Origin: Okapia johnstoni
Lineage: Eukaryota; Chordata; Mammalia; Artiodactyla; Giraffidae
Length of the DNA: 64,000 nt
Assembly (NCBI GenBank): GCA_024291935.2
Contig: CM044320.1
Coordinates: 33,882,001 to 33,946,000 of the forward strand
Direction: 5' to 3'
Under the pieces are notes generated by a model, which was not told the DNA's origin, did not search any database, and saw only the letters and a list, made by a program, of their open reading frames with translations. Positions 45,079 to 56,252 of this stretch are shown piece by piece. Position 1 is the first letter of the stretch. Each line of letters starts with the position of its first letter. Made by a program: the position numbers and the translations under genes.

Positions 45079-48000
45079 CAGGCACAGCAAATATGATACT
45101 TTAATAACAGAGATCTGGATTCCCTACTTACTGGAGTTTTTTTTTTTTAATGTTTTTTCCCATCTTCATTTTCACGTTCTCTATTTTATATTTTTTTCCT
45201 GAATTGCTTGAAAGTGTTTAATATACAGCCCCCATTCAGATTTCTCCAATGATTAAAAACTATCTTTTGTCATAGTTTTGTAGATTTGGAGAATTCAATA
45301 AGGATGGTAAATAGCAATTGGTTGTCACATCTCTTTTTGTCTTTTTTGAATTATCTTGTCTCCCTCCCTTTTGTGTTTTTTCTTGTGTTGTATTTCATGA
45401 CATTAACATGTTTGAAAAGTCTAAAACATTTGTCTCAAAGTATGTCTTTCAATCCGGGTTCATCTGACTGTTGGTTTCCTAACGACTAGATTCAGATTCA
45501 ACAGTGCTGGGAAGAATATACCGCTTCTCTTTAGAAAGTATATGATGGTGGTTAGGCTAGATTATATCACTGGATTAAGTTGGTGTTCACTGGACCTCTC
45601 ATTGTACAGGTACCTAATCCCCTTAATAAGTTATCTGTGGGGTAATTCTTCAGGACCATGTGCATATCTTGTTCCCCGACACTCAGTCATTCATCCAGTG
45701 TTCTTAACATTCATCTTGGATCATTATGCGAATCAGTGGCCAGGTTGGTGGTTGCAATATGGTACTAGCTGAATTTTTGAAAGTTACTTTACTAAAGAAA
45801 GTTTCTCCTTTTTACCCCCATCCCTGTTTGGAAAAAATCTAGACCCCAAAGACAGGTGGCAGAGGAGCCGACAAAAGTGAAACTCAGCAACAACTATCCA
45901 AACATGTATTATTTTCAGTGTCAGAAGTGTTTTATTTTGTGAATGGACGCATAGGAAGAAAGTTCTAGGAAAGAGAAAGAGAGAGGTGTCTTTTAGTTTG
46001 GAGCATTTGCCCTTAAAATAATAAATCTCTGTTGGTGCAGATGAAGAACAACAAAACAAATCGCCTTTCTGATTTCCTTCTAGACTGAGAGCGTTCAATT
46101 AATAATGAGATGAATTTTCATTCAGCAGCCACAATCTGAAAAGATATTTCATGTCTGCCCTCCTATCTGAAAATATTCTTTATAAATAGTTCTTTAAAGG
46201 CACGTTAGTTGAAATCAAATGGGCATCTCAACCATGAAATTCCTGTGAAAGGTAGATAGTAAACAGGAATTGTTTAGGAGGGGGAATTCCTTGATCTAGG
46301 CTTAGAATTCTTTCAAGAATTATCCTAAAGCTTTTATACCTACCCTGCTCATGACCAGCTCACTCAGTGACTTGGTGTTATCTGATGAGGATCTCATTTC
46401 ACTTTTGAAAGCAAAGTGTTGTTCTCTTTGTTGAGGTAGTAAGAGGAGGCAGGAAAAGATTGACTCTGGACATTGCAATTGAAAACCCGCCCATCCATCT
46501 TGAGATTAGCTAGTACCCTGAATGCAGTATCATTTCTGTTGCTTGCAGTTCATGATGAAAAGACCTATTTTTGAAGCTCGTTAAGAATCCCTCCTGCCTA
46601 GACAAAACTCTTCTTGAATACTGGGGTCATTACCTGAACTCTATGAATTCATTTATAACTTGCTTTGTTTTTCTTTTCATTGTTTTGTAAGAGGATTTTG
46701 GACATTATTTTTGTAATCAGGTAGATCTTGGACCCCTTGCTCCTTTTGAGCATTTTCATGTTATGTTCTTGAAGTTTGGAAAAGCGATTTGCCCCTATTT
46801 TTGTTGGTATGGTGTGATCACATACTTTTTTCTCTTGTTGAGATCTTGCTGAGTGAGAAATTGGTGTGGCATGAGGTGGTCTGTGAAGTTTACATTAACC
46901 TATCATAATTCTGTGTTTGGAGACAGCTGAATACTCCTTACATTTGTTTGATAATTTCTCACCCTGCGTGCTGGATTGTATTACTGTGTTGTCACAGAGT
47001 CTAGAATATGAATAAGGCAAAACCTTGCTAATTCAAGCATCTGAGCTTTATCACAAGACTGAGCAGTTCACTTGAAGAAGTTAGATTAGCACATTGCCTG
47101 GCAAGCACAGTCATTCTCCTAGAGTCTTGAGGTTTCTGCAGAGCTGGAGTCTCTCCATGACCATGCTGAATTTGCTCTCAGTTCTCTTGCCTTGTGGTAG
47201 TCTCCTCCAGCCCCAGTCCCTTGGATACAACACGGAGCAGAGAACCTGGTCCTAGTTTGGCATGCAACTAAGAGCTTCGTAGCATATTTGACACTATAAT
47301 AAATGAGGAGGTACTGAAATATTTCCTGTTTTAAAACACTTTGACTCACTTTCTAAGATGTAGCAGAACAATCTCAAAGAATATTTGGAATTCCAATTTT
47401 TTATAAAGGATATTTATTATAAAGGCTTGTAAAGTACATTGAGTCATAGAGGTGGGTTCATACTTGTCAAATAGGTTTATACAACACTGAAAAATAAACA
47501 CTAATATGTTGGAAATCTTACGAATGAACAGGGCTTCTTATTAATGTGGGCAATCTTACAGTAGTTCACTTGGGGTGAGTTTTTCTTAGAGGTTGACTTA
47601 TTTAATAAAGAATTGAGCAGACAATAAGACTGGTTGCAAGTTCCATGATTGTAGGAGTTGTCATCTTTCTTTTAGATGTATTCTAGTGTCTCGTCTAAAG
47701 CAAAATAAGCCTCCATGTATATTTGTTGAATTACATTTTCAAATTTATAATAGTTGCTAAATTCCTCTGGCCTTAGTTTTTTCGGTCTGTAGGTCACCAC
47801 CTCCCCTGACCTTCTGCAGATTTCCATTTTCTCTTCTTTCTATCTCCCCCAACCCTCTTTTCCTACTCTTAACCCTGCTGACTGGTAACTTTTTTGACTT
47901 AAGGAATAGCAAGTCTAAGCTATTGTATTTCATTTTTTTAAATATTATGTAGGAAAAAAAGAGAAATAGAATATATTCAAATCTTAAAACGATTATATAG

Positions 48001-48976
48001 AGATGGAGAGAGCACTCTATAGCAGGCTCTGTTAAGATCTTGCAGTAAAAACCAAAACCTGGTGCTTGTCTTCAAGAGATCAGAGTCTATAGGTAAAATA
48101 GTCATATCAAGAGAGCTGAAACATACAAGTCATGGTGTGAAGGTGGGGACTGGGGGGCAGCTTAAGTAAAGTTGACCATGTCAACTGGAAGAATCACTTT
48201 TGGCCTCTTAGCAACCCTGGAGCAGTGTCTTTAAGGATGAGTACCTCAGGCAGTGGGGGACTTGAGAAGGCATTGCGGGAATTCTCCAGAAAGTGGAGAA
48301 GGTAATTTCTGTGTTTGTGTGTTGGCTCTTATGAGAGAAGCAAGACAGTTGTTCTATTGGGGAATTTGGAGAATGTAGATTAAAAGATCTGGGAAAAGGA
48401 AAGGGCAGTCATTGTCAGTGCCCGTGGATGTGGTGGATGTGCTGTGGCTTGGGAAGGAGGGGCAAAATCTGCTTCTGGGAGGAAGTGAATGAAATTTGTG
48501 GGGTAATGAACTCAAAGTCTTGGTGAAGTCAGGGAGCAGCTGAAGGTGAAGGAGGGCATTTAGGTGAGCTAGCCGAATGGGAAATTTTCTCAGAGGTAGA
48601 TAAAGTGAGGAGTCAGCTGTGCAGAGACTCAGGGTGTAACCATGGGCATAGATTGCTAAAAACGCACTGTTCTTTGATTTCTTCATTCCCATGGTACTCT
48701 CTTTCCTGGGACAACATCCTTGCCAGTGTCTGTCATGTATAACCTGCCAGGATTGCACACTTTAACTCCATGCCAATTTGTAAAGTCCTCCATTTTAGAC
48801 TAACTGTATTTGTGATCCAAAGAACCTCATGTATGAAACCTTTTAAAATCAACCTACCCATGTTGAATTGGTTATTTAGTGTTCAGTATGGACCATGTGC
48901 ATACTCTTACTTGCCATAACCCTTTATAGTCATGTGTTTACATGGCTTTATCTCTTAAATAATAAGTCAGCTGGAG
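45079..48976. other. 3.9 kb without a recognised gene or young repeat
   Basis: The longest stretch free of ruminant SINEs in the window. I looked for exons on both strands. Open frames at 45784-46098, 47119-47349 and 48354-48758 (all minus) lack splice context and protein-like composition. Parts near 48040-48300 resemble old interspersed repeats. Confidence 0.45.
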
Positions 48977-49287
48977 GGCTTCCCTGGTAGCCTAGTGATT
49001 AAAAATCCACCTTGCAATACAAGGGACATTGGTTCGATCCCTGGCCTGGGAAGATCCCACATGCTGCTGGGCATGTGCCATAGCTATTGCGACTGTGCCC
49101 TTAGAGTCCATGAGCCACAACTACTGAGCCTACATGCAACAATTACTGAAGCCTGTGTGCCCTAGAGCCCATGCTCTGAGACAAGAGAAGCCACCACAGT
49201 GAGAAGCCCCCACTCACCGCAAATATAGAAAGCCCTTGAACAGCAATGAAGACTCAGGGCAGCCAAAAATAAATAAATAAATAAATT
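48977..49287 (+). mobile_element. CHR-type tRNA-derived SINE, long form
   Basis: Forward copy of about 310 bases: head 'gggcttccctggtagcctagtgattaaaaatcc', box-B-like 'ttggttcgatccctgg', long middle ('gagccacaactactgagcc', 'gagaagcccccactcaccgc') and an (AAAT)n tail at 49270-49285. The best-preserved long form in the window. Confidence 0.92.
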
Positions 49288-49753
49288 CTTTAAAAGAATT
49301 TATTTTGTTTATTGGGAAAAATAACTTGTGGGGATTGTAGAATAGGGACTATCAAAAAGTTTAAAAATCTGGTAGTATGGGGTGTCCTAATTCAAAGAAT
49401 TCTTGAGGTTGGATTCTCTTGCTTCTGTGAGAGAACCTTTTCTTTTGTGCCAGTTCACATGGGCGCTCAGTGGCCTTCTTGGGATCCTCTCTCCCCAAAA
49501 GTGAGGAGAGGACTTGGTGTCTTAGCCAGCGGAAGACCCACCTGAAGTTCAGACACGAGAGGGCTTGTGTGCTGGAGTGAGTGGCCTCCTCTGGTGGACC
49601 TGATAAGACTGAGGAGGTCTCTGCAATATCTGTCCTTTGGCTGCCAGTTGCCTTGCTTATTATCTGCCAAGAAGACAAGTGTTAGATATTGTGTAACCTG
49701 GACGACAGTGGGGTCAGTATTTGTCCAATTAGGGAGCTCAGATCCTTTAACTG
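49288..49753. other. non-coding, moderately GC-rich
   Basis: Open frames on both strands (minus 49361-49678) but no motif, splice signal or repeat match. It lies between a CHR and a Bov-tA, downstream (minus sense) of the candidate exon at 50 kb, so 3' UTR or intron is possible. Confidence 0.35.
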
Positions 49754-49968
49754 GCTTCCCTGGTAGCTCAGATGGTAAAGAATCTGCCTGCAATGCAGGA
49801 GACCTGGGTTTGATCCCTGGGTCAGGAAGATCCCCTGGAAAAGGGAATGGCTACCCACTACTCCAGTATTCTTACCTGAAAAATCCCACGGACAGAGGAA
49901 CCTGGCAGGCAACAGTCCATGAGGTCACAGAGAGTCAGACATGACTGAATGACTAATACACAACCCAG
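49754..49968 (+). mobile_element. Bov-tA SINE
   Basis: Full-length forward copy: 'ggcttccctggtagctcagatgg' through 'gactgaatgactaatacac'. It lies about 90 bases beyond the end of the minus-strand coding exon. Confidence 0.94.
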
Positions 49969-49999
49969 CTATATATGCTGAGTTTCAGTACTCATTAAT

Positions 50000-50026
50000 A
50001 TTTACACACACACACACACATACACA
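50000..50026. repeat. (CA)n microsatellite
   Basis: About ten CA units with one interruption. Confidence 0.85.
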
Positions 50027-50053
50027 CTCGTATTTTGGTCATAATTGTTGTCT

Positions 50054-50877
50054 TTACATTCCTACCCTCTTCTCTTTCTCAGGGCTCCTCGGTATTTTGC
50101 CTTCACCCCTACTCTGTCCCTTCTGTAGTGGGGAGTAATGCTCCATGCGTTCCCACCTGGACCCTCCACTAGGCCCGTCCTGTGCTTGCCTGTGAGGTAC
50201 CTCTCTGCTCACCTTAGCAAGCTGCTGGTTCTGAAGCCTTGGATGAATCTGTGGAAACTGGGTGACATCTTCATTTTCTAGTGGGTTGAACTTGGCCAAG
50301 TCTTGACAGCTACCATGTTCTTGATGACTAACCTGAGCCATACCTGGAAGGGAGCTGCTAGGCAGCTGGGAGTCTTCCTCCTGAGCAGATTCAGGGAACA
50401 CAGAGTCATCATCTTTGTCATCTTTCTGGTCCTCTAGAAATTTCTCAAGCTTTTGCACAAGACCGTTCAGTTTGCTGAGAGTCATCTGTGTCTTCTCTTT
50501 GGGGTGCTTGTCTTTGTTGTTTCCACTTAGGTCACAGTTAGCAGTCGAGTCTGAATTGTTAGAGGCCACGTCAACATCCCAGGCCAGGGTGATGCTAAGT
50601 TTGCAGAACTGCTCCGGGCCATCCTGTATTTGGGCTCGTCTCGCTAGGAGCCTCCCTGTGTTTTCAGTCCGCCATGACCCTTGGATAGGAGGGACAAAGT
50701 GGACTGAAGGACCTTCAGAAGATGAGTCTTTACAGGAACGGGTGTTCTCACTGGAGAAGGTGCCCTCACAGGGGAAATAGCCCACAGAGAGACTCAGGTT
50801 TGATTCAGAGCTGCTGGAGAATGAGTGCACCGTGGAGTTCAAAGGCTCAAATCCCAGGTCTCCCTCATCCCAGGGAT
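50054..50877 (-). CDS. candidate coding exon of an unrecognised gene
   Basis: A long open frame of 273 codons plus stop on the minus strand, in sequence that is not a repeat. A pyrimidine-rich tract ending TTTTGAAG (just above 50877) is a plausible splice acceptor. The frame is closed by a stop a little further upstream. The first residues after the acceptor read PWDEGDLGFEPLNSTVHSFS. The protein is Ser-rich at first. It then has a polar, Asp/Glu/Lys-rich part with a likely short amphipathic helix, TLSKLNGLVQKLEKFLEDQK, followed by DDKDDDS, and is basic at the end (EKEKR). No signal peptide or membrane segment. That helix is vaguely like the FAM13-family L-x(2)-I/V-Q-x-L repeat, but this is too weak for a call. 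The end is either the stop TAA at 50054 or a weak donor GTAGGA a few codons earlier. Its acceptor phase matches the donor at 53578. Confidence 0.6.
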
Positions 50878-51411
50878 CTTCAAAAGAGAAAATCTAAGTG
50901 GGATTGGGGAGAAGAGGAGGGTAATATGGTACTTACCCAATAACATTATCCATTCTTTTTTCTATTTGGAACTAGCCCACTCTGAGAGAAGTTCATCTGT
51001 TTTACAATCTCCAATGAAGAACAAAAGAGGCAGCCCTCTCCCTTTAAAAACCTGCTCTATACAACCCTCTCCACTAAGCATCTTCACTGGATGCCTCGTA
51101 TCATCTATTACTACAGTGAAAAAAACTTGTATCATAAGAGAAAAATGATCATGGTGTAAAATCTGAAAAATATAAAAAGGTATGAAGATGAAAATAAATA
51201 TGCTTGTGATTCCCCTGTCCAGAGATAATGATAATCATCATGAAAACATTTTGGTGGATTTCCTTATAATCTTTTCTTTTTCTTTATATGTACTTATATA
51301 TATACAATAATATATATATATGTATATATATATATGTACAGTCATGTGTATATGTAGATATGAAAGTCACATAAGTTGAAACTGAGATTATTATATTTTA
51401 TGGCACAACCT
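50878..51411 (-). other. intron part between the two candidate exons
   Basis: Non-coding sequence upstream (minus sense) of the 50-kb exon. Contains AT-rich runs, including TA dinucleotides at 51296-51345. Confidence 0.5.
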
Positions 51412-51896
51412 GAAAGTGAAAGTGAAAGTTGCTCAGTCGTGTTCAACTCTTTGCGACCCCGAGGACTATACAGTCCATGGAATTCTCCAGGTCAGAATAC
51501 TGGAGTGGGTAGCCTTTCCCCTCTCCAGGGAATCTTCCCAACCCAGGGATCAAACCCAGGTCTCATGTACTGCAGGCAGATTGGACTGCAAGGAGATCAA
51601 ACCAGTCAATCCTAAAGGAAATCAGTCCTGTGAATATTCGTTGTTAGGACTGATGCTGAAGCTCCAGTACTTTGGCCACATGATGCAAAGAACTGACTCA
51701 TTGGAAAAGACCCTGATGCTGGGAAAAATTGAAGGCAGGAGAAGGGGACGACAGAGGATGGGATGATTGGATGGCATCACTGACTCGATAGAGATGAGTT
51801 TGAGCAAGCTCCGGGAGTTGGTAATGGACAGGGAGGCCTGGAGTGCTGCAGTCCATGGGGTCACCAAGAGTTGGACACGACTGGGCAACTGAACTG
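51412..51896. mobile_element. back-to-back Bov-tA (-) and BovB 3' end (+) under one target duplication
   Basis: Left half, 51412 to about 51583, is a minus-strand Bov-tA (tail 'gaaagtgaaagtgaaagttgctc', running to 'tactgcaggcagatt', where the head is cut off). Right half, from about 51584, is a plus-strand BovB 3' end ('tggactgcaaggagatcaaac' to 'gggcaactgaactg'). The 12-bp repeat atggcacaacct occurs at 51400-51411 and again at 51897-51908, outside both halves, and nothing similar lies at the junction. Both 3' tails point outwards. One integration event, or an inversion, fits better than two insertions. Confidence 0.88.
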
Positions 51897-51908
51897 ATGG
51901 CACAACCT

Positions 51909-52574
51909 ACATTAAACGTGTATATGGCTATTCTGTCATTTTTAACCACTTTCTTATTAATGACTTAGGTAGTTATTTAATACATACACCTGCAGTAAAA
52001 CCCCTTGTTAATAAACCTTTGTGTCTCCCTTTATGTTTTTATAGCTGTGTTTAATCAATCAAAGACCACAAATGTATTAAAGGCTCCTAATAGTTGATAC
52101 CAACTTGCTTCCCAGAAAGGTTATAGCCGTTTAGATGTGCATCCTTCCATCACCTGATGGCCCTTTTTCTATGATGTCCCATAAAAACCGGGGGAGAGGG
52201 TAGGAATACACAGGCACACATGCATGCACCTGTTGTAGTCTCTGTAATGCTCTGCCCTGGTGGCTGCCCACATGAAAGGGGTGCTGCCAACTCCTGAGCC
52301 ATAAACTGGGAACATGAAAAATCCTCAGGTCCTGAGTCTCAGTAGCTAAAAGTCCAACTGCCAGAAGTCTGTGTTCTGGGACTGTTGGTTACCATGGTAA
52401 CACAAGGACCCAAGTTATAGTCAGAAATGTGGGAAGAGGGAAGAAAGGGATTGAAAGCTACAGGCGCCAGTGCCTTGCTCCCAAAATATCCCATCCCCTC
52501 ATCAACTCAGCTGACGAGACTCCCTCTTGATGGCAGAAGGACAAATGCCATGACAGTTCCTTTCTTCTTGTCAT
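51909..52574. other. intronic or intergenic, no recognised element
   Basis: No exon or young repeat identified. Confidence 0.4.
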
Positions 52575-53000
52575 ATGTGTGTCCAGGATGGTTCCTGTCT
52601 TGAGGGAATTTAGAACCTATTTGGTGAAATGGACATAAATGGCCTTTTATAGGACAGAATGGTAACTGTAGCAGCAGAACTTAAAAATAATGTCATGGAA
52701 GAAAGGAAGGAGGTACCTTGTGCAGCCAGGGTGGAGATCGGGGAGGGGGCATCAGGAGAAGCCTCCCAGAAGAGATTCCCTCTGATCTCAGTATTTAGTG
52801 GGGTGTGAAAGTTAGCTGAAGAGGAGAGAGTGTTTGGGGGAGAGGACCTTACAAGCAGATGGGACACGTGAGCAAGGACTCCCAGGTGAGAAACAGCCAG
52901 GTTTGAGGGGGAAGATCAAGCATAAAGTGGTCAACAGGTCACTGAGATCATGGAAAGCCTTCCACCCCTTTTAGGGAACTTGGTTTTTATCCTGTGAGCA
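52575..53000. repeat. ancient mammalian repeat, class uncertain
   Basis: 'tgtcttgagggaatttagaacc', 'ggcatcaggagaagcctcccagaag' and 'ggaaagccttccaccccttttagg' follow the same order as the old repeat at 42965-43335, and probably belong to the same class. Confidence 0.45.
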
Positions 53001-53577
53001 CATACTCAGGTAGTGGTTTCATTTATTAGGCATTCTTCCAGTTAACTCAAAGTATATTGAATGCTCAACACAATTAAAACAAGCAAACAAAACAAAACTT
53101 CCATTGCACTTGGCAGCATGAATGTTATTGGTTGGCTTTCACGAGAATGGAATCAGTAGGTTTGCCCTGGGTTGAGAAATGGATGGGAGGAGATGAGGTG
53201 GTAACAGTGGGCCTAGACTGTACTTCAGCTGTGTCTGAGCGAGAAAGTGAGAGAGGAGGCAGAGGCCAGCTTAGTTTCTGCACCCACTCCCCAAATACAG
53301 AAGAGGGGCACAGTCAGTACTGGGGGACAGTTTCAAAACTTAAAAGGTTGGCTGCTGCTTTCGGAGAGTAAGGGTGGGATACGTGACATGGGCAGGGGGC
53401 TTGATTGTAATAATACTTGGTTATTTCCTGGTATTAGAAGAAAAAAAGTGAGGATGGATGTGGACAGGTATGGAGGAATGCATTGTTGAGGACCTCTCTA
53501 TTCTTCTTTGAGCTTCCCAGGTAGGCTTCTGCCTTATTCCTGAGGTTGTCTGCATTATTTTACACCAGCTCTGTTAC
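53001..53577. other. non-coding, no recognised element
   Basis: No exon or named repeat. Confidence 0.4.
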
Positions 53578-53862
53578 CTGGATCTCTGTCCTTGTTGTCC
53601 TTGTTCTCCATATTATCTCCTTTGACAGACTCTTCAATAATATGAGGTGCCTTGGTTTTTTCTAGACTTGGAACTTTGCTTTTCCTTGTCATCCTCCTCT
53701 GCTGACACCCCTGCTGACCTCACTAGGTCCTCCCACTTCCTGATCTGCCCTCCCCTTCCCAATGGCATCATGGAATTATGAGGGGATTGGTGAGGTCTCC
53801 GGGGACACTTGATGGGTGGAGGCAGTAAGTCTTTCATTGTCTGCTTCCCAAATGTGCAAATT
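53578..53862 (-). pseudogene. candidate upstream exon with a one-base frameshift
   Basis: Bounded by a good acceptor (pyrimidines then TTGTCCTCAG, exon starting AATTTGCAC at 53862) and a donor CAG|GTAACAG (exon end 53578). The first half reads in one frame: ICTFGKQTMKDLLPPPIKCP, then basic RRPHQSPH and RKWEDLVRSAG. That frame stops at 53634-53636. The second half is protein-like in the +1 frame (PSLEKTKAPHIIEESVKGDN), and that frame has several stops further upstream. The switch must lie between about 53637 and 53745. Runs of six A (53656-53661) and four A (53680-53683), minus sense, are the natural places. In the +1 frame the donor leaves one base, G, which with AT at the next exon's start makes an Asp codon, so phase is conserved. 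Function unknown. Confidence 0.55.
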
Positions 53863-54499
53863 CTGAGGACAACTGTGGGTCATGTAGGATTGAAGGCAGT
53901 CAGTCAGTTGCAGAGGCTAAACAAAAATTAACCTTTTCCAACAGTAGAATCATCTTAACAAATGTAATTACAGCAACTGTCAGCCTGGTCTAAACTGTGG
54001 GGATGTGGGGTACTGTTTCTGGGTCAATCAGTGATTCTCAGGAAGGGAGTAGGGCTTCCACCCAGAGTTTCCAAGGAATGGAGTGTGTATGTACTTGGAA
54101 AAAGTACATGTTATGTTTTAAGAAAAAATTTTTTTCACTTAAATATAGTTGATTTACAATGTTGAAAAAGCATGTTCCTAAATTAATATTGCTTAGAACT
54201 TTTTGGACACTTTTTAAAAAAAAGTTTCAAGTTACAAGCAGCATTAAGAGAAACCACACGGTTTTTATATTTATCCAAAAAGAAGCCTAGGTTTCAACAC
54301 ACACACAAGAAAAGGAAAAAAGCCAAGAAACACTGGTCTGACTTAAAGAACTCAAGCTCATTGGAATCTACTAGTTGCTAAAAGATCTTTTTCAAACATT
54401 TTTCTGTCTTTATTTCCATTTTAACAAGATTATATTTAACATTTGTTACAACACTCAGTATCAGTAGAATGCTTTTGCTGTTGTACTGGTTAAATTTCT
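53863..54499. other. non-coding; short L1 tail fragment at 54120-54175
   Basis: Upstream (minus sense) of the candidate exon. 'cacttaaatatagttgatttacaatgttg' is a scrap of L1 3' UTR in reverse. No further exon recognised. Confidence 0.45.
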
Positions 54500-54712
54500 C
54501 ATGCTCTTGCTTAGTCGCTCAGTTGTGTCTGACTCTGTGACCCCACAGACTGTAGCCCGCCAGGCTCGTCTGTCCATGGGATTCTCCAGGCAAAAATGCT
54601 GGAGTGGGTAGCCATACCCTCCTCCAGGGAATCTTTCCGACCTAGAGATTGAACCTAGGTCTCCTGCATTGCCAGGTGGATTCTTTATCACTGAGCCGTC
54701 TGGTCAGTCCCA
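54500..54712 (-). mobile_element. Bov-tA SINE with 14-bp target duplication
   Basis: Full-length reverse copy. Flanks ctggttaaatttct (54486-54499) and ctgtttaaatttct (54713-54726) differ at one base. Confidence 0.95.
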
Positions 54713-54983
54713 CTGTTTAAATTTCTAGGTTTTGTTAAATTAGATTGTTTTCGGTCCGTCTGTTTCAGGGGTTATGTCCTGGTGTGAGAAATAGGCAGAA
54801 TTGGAACTGGGGAGACACCATCTATACCCTACAGAGGCCACATGGCAGGTGACCACAGATGCCACACATCCCATGGGTGTTTGGGGTCCTAGGTTAATCC
54901 TAGGGAGCTCAGGTCAGGAGCCTCCTCTGTAGCCTTTATTGGCCACTTACTGCATGCCAGGTCCTATTCTAAGCACTTTGTAT

Positions 54984-55195
54984 GGGCTTCCCTGGTGGTT
55001 CAGAGGGTAAAGTGTCTCCCTGCAATGTGGGAGACCCAGGTTCAATCCCTGGGTCAGGAAGATCCCCTGGAGAAGGAAATGGCAACCCACTCCAGTATTC
55101 TTGCCTGGAGAATCCCATGGACAGAGGAGCCTGGTAGGCTACAGTCCACAGGGTCGCAAAGAGTTGGACATGACTGAGCAACTTCACTTACTCAC
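54984..55195 (+). mobile_element. Bov-tA SINE inside MIR
   Basis: Full-length forward copy: 'gggcttccctggtggttcagagg' to 'ggacatgactgagcaacttcac'. Interrupts a MIR. Confidence 0.94.
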
Positions 55196-55267
55196 TCATT
55201 GTTTAATCTTCACAGCCACCCAATCAGTTAAGCATTGTTAGTTGCCCTGTTTTACAGACAAAGAACC

Positions 55268-55398
55268 CTGAAGAAGGTAATGGCAACCTACTCTAGTGTT
55301 CTTGCCAGGGAAATCCCGTGGACAGAGGAGTCTGGTGAGCTACAGTCCATGGGGTCCCAAGAGTCAGACATGACTTAGCAACTAAACCACCACCACCC
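55268..55398 (+). mobile_element. 5'-truncated BovB-derived SINE inside MIR, with target duplication
   Basis: Plus-strand unit 'ctgaagaaggtaatggcaacc' to 'cttagcaactaaaccaccacc'. Flanks acagacaaagaacc (55254-55267) and acagacaaaggaacc (55399-55413) differ by one inserted base. Confidence 0.94.
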
Positions 55399-55525
55399 AC
55401 AGACAAAGGAACCAAGGCCTGAGCAGTTACGTACCCTTCCCGCATCTCCAAACCATAAAACCTAAAGCCTGGGTTCAGATATAAGCAGTCTGGCTCTGGA
55501 GCTCGTACTCTTAACCTCTACACAC

Positions 55526-56250
55526 TCCTGTCTCTCTGGAGGCTGACCACCTCCCTCCTCCCTGAAAGATTCCTGGGAGAGTTGACTTAGGCCAGTATCA
55601 AACCTGTGTTCTGGTGCCTTAGAAGAAACTCCTTTGAGTGGAACTGTGTATTCTAAGTACGTAGTCCACAGGACTGCCCCCAAGCAATGGCATCCACATT
55701 TGGAGCAGGCTAAAATGAGATTTAAAGTAAATATTCAGCTTCCTCTTTGGCATAATGAGATCTGAATTCTTCTGCTCTGGCTTTTCATAAAAACTCTATG
55801 ACTGCCTCCCAGGGCACTGGGAGTAGAAAAGGATTCATGAGTAGCTTTCTTTCCATGCAGCTGGAGTGAAGGTCTGGGAGAAGCTGTGTGCTATACCATT
55901 ACCCATGCAAATGGAATGCTTTTAAATTTTTAAACATAAAAATTTAAGTGGGAAAAAATTATTTCTCAGCCTAAACTACTAAAGTATAGAATTGTCCCGA
56001 AGAGAAAAGAGCTTCACACAGGGGAAGCATCAGAGAAAACCTGAAGTCTTATATATTTATACATACTGCTATTTCTCGGTATATTCTTTTTCTCTCTCTC
56101 TATATGTGTGTCTGTATATATATATGTGTACATATATATTTCATTTTAAATGCATATGTGTACATATATATTTCATATACAGCTCAAAGTCCCTGAAACT
56201 TGCCTTCTCACCTACCCCAGAAAAAGGATAAATCACTGTTAATTGCTTGT
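55526..56250. other. non-coding with AT-rich tandem block
   Basis: A (CT)/(TA)/(GT) mixed tract is at 56090-56130. A 23-base block, atatgtgtacatatatattt plus cat, occurs at 56122-56144 and again at 56154-56176, 32 bases apart. No exon recognised. Confidence 0.55.
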
Positions 56251-56252
56251 TA

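Larger units (their letters stand above)
54930..55515 (-). repeat. MIR SINE split by two Bov insertions
   Basis: Reverse MIR in three colinear pieces. 54930-54983: 'ggccacttactgcatgccaggtcctattctaagcac'. 55196-55267: 'taatcttcacagccaccc' and 'gccctgttttacagacaaagaacc'. 55399-55515: 'gaaccaaggcctgagcagttac' to 'gtctggctctggagctcgtactcttaacctct'. The full element is recognisable once the two insertions are removed. Confidence 0.88.

Noticed and set aside
48354..48758. 134-codon minus-strand open frame
   Set aside because: Composition is low-complexity Ser/Leu/Pro, no splice signals or motifs, and the plus strand looks like a decayed repeat.
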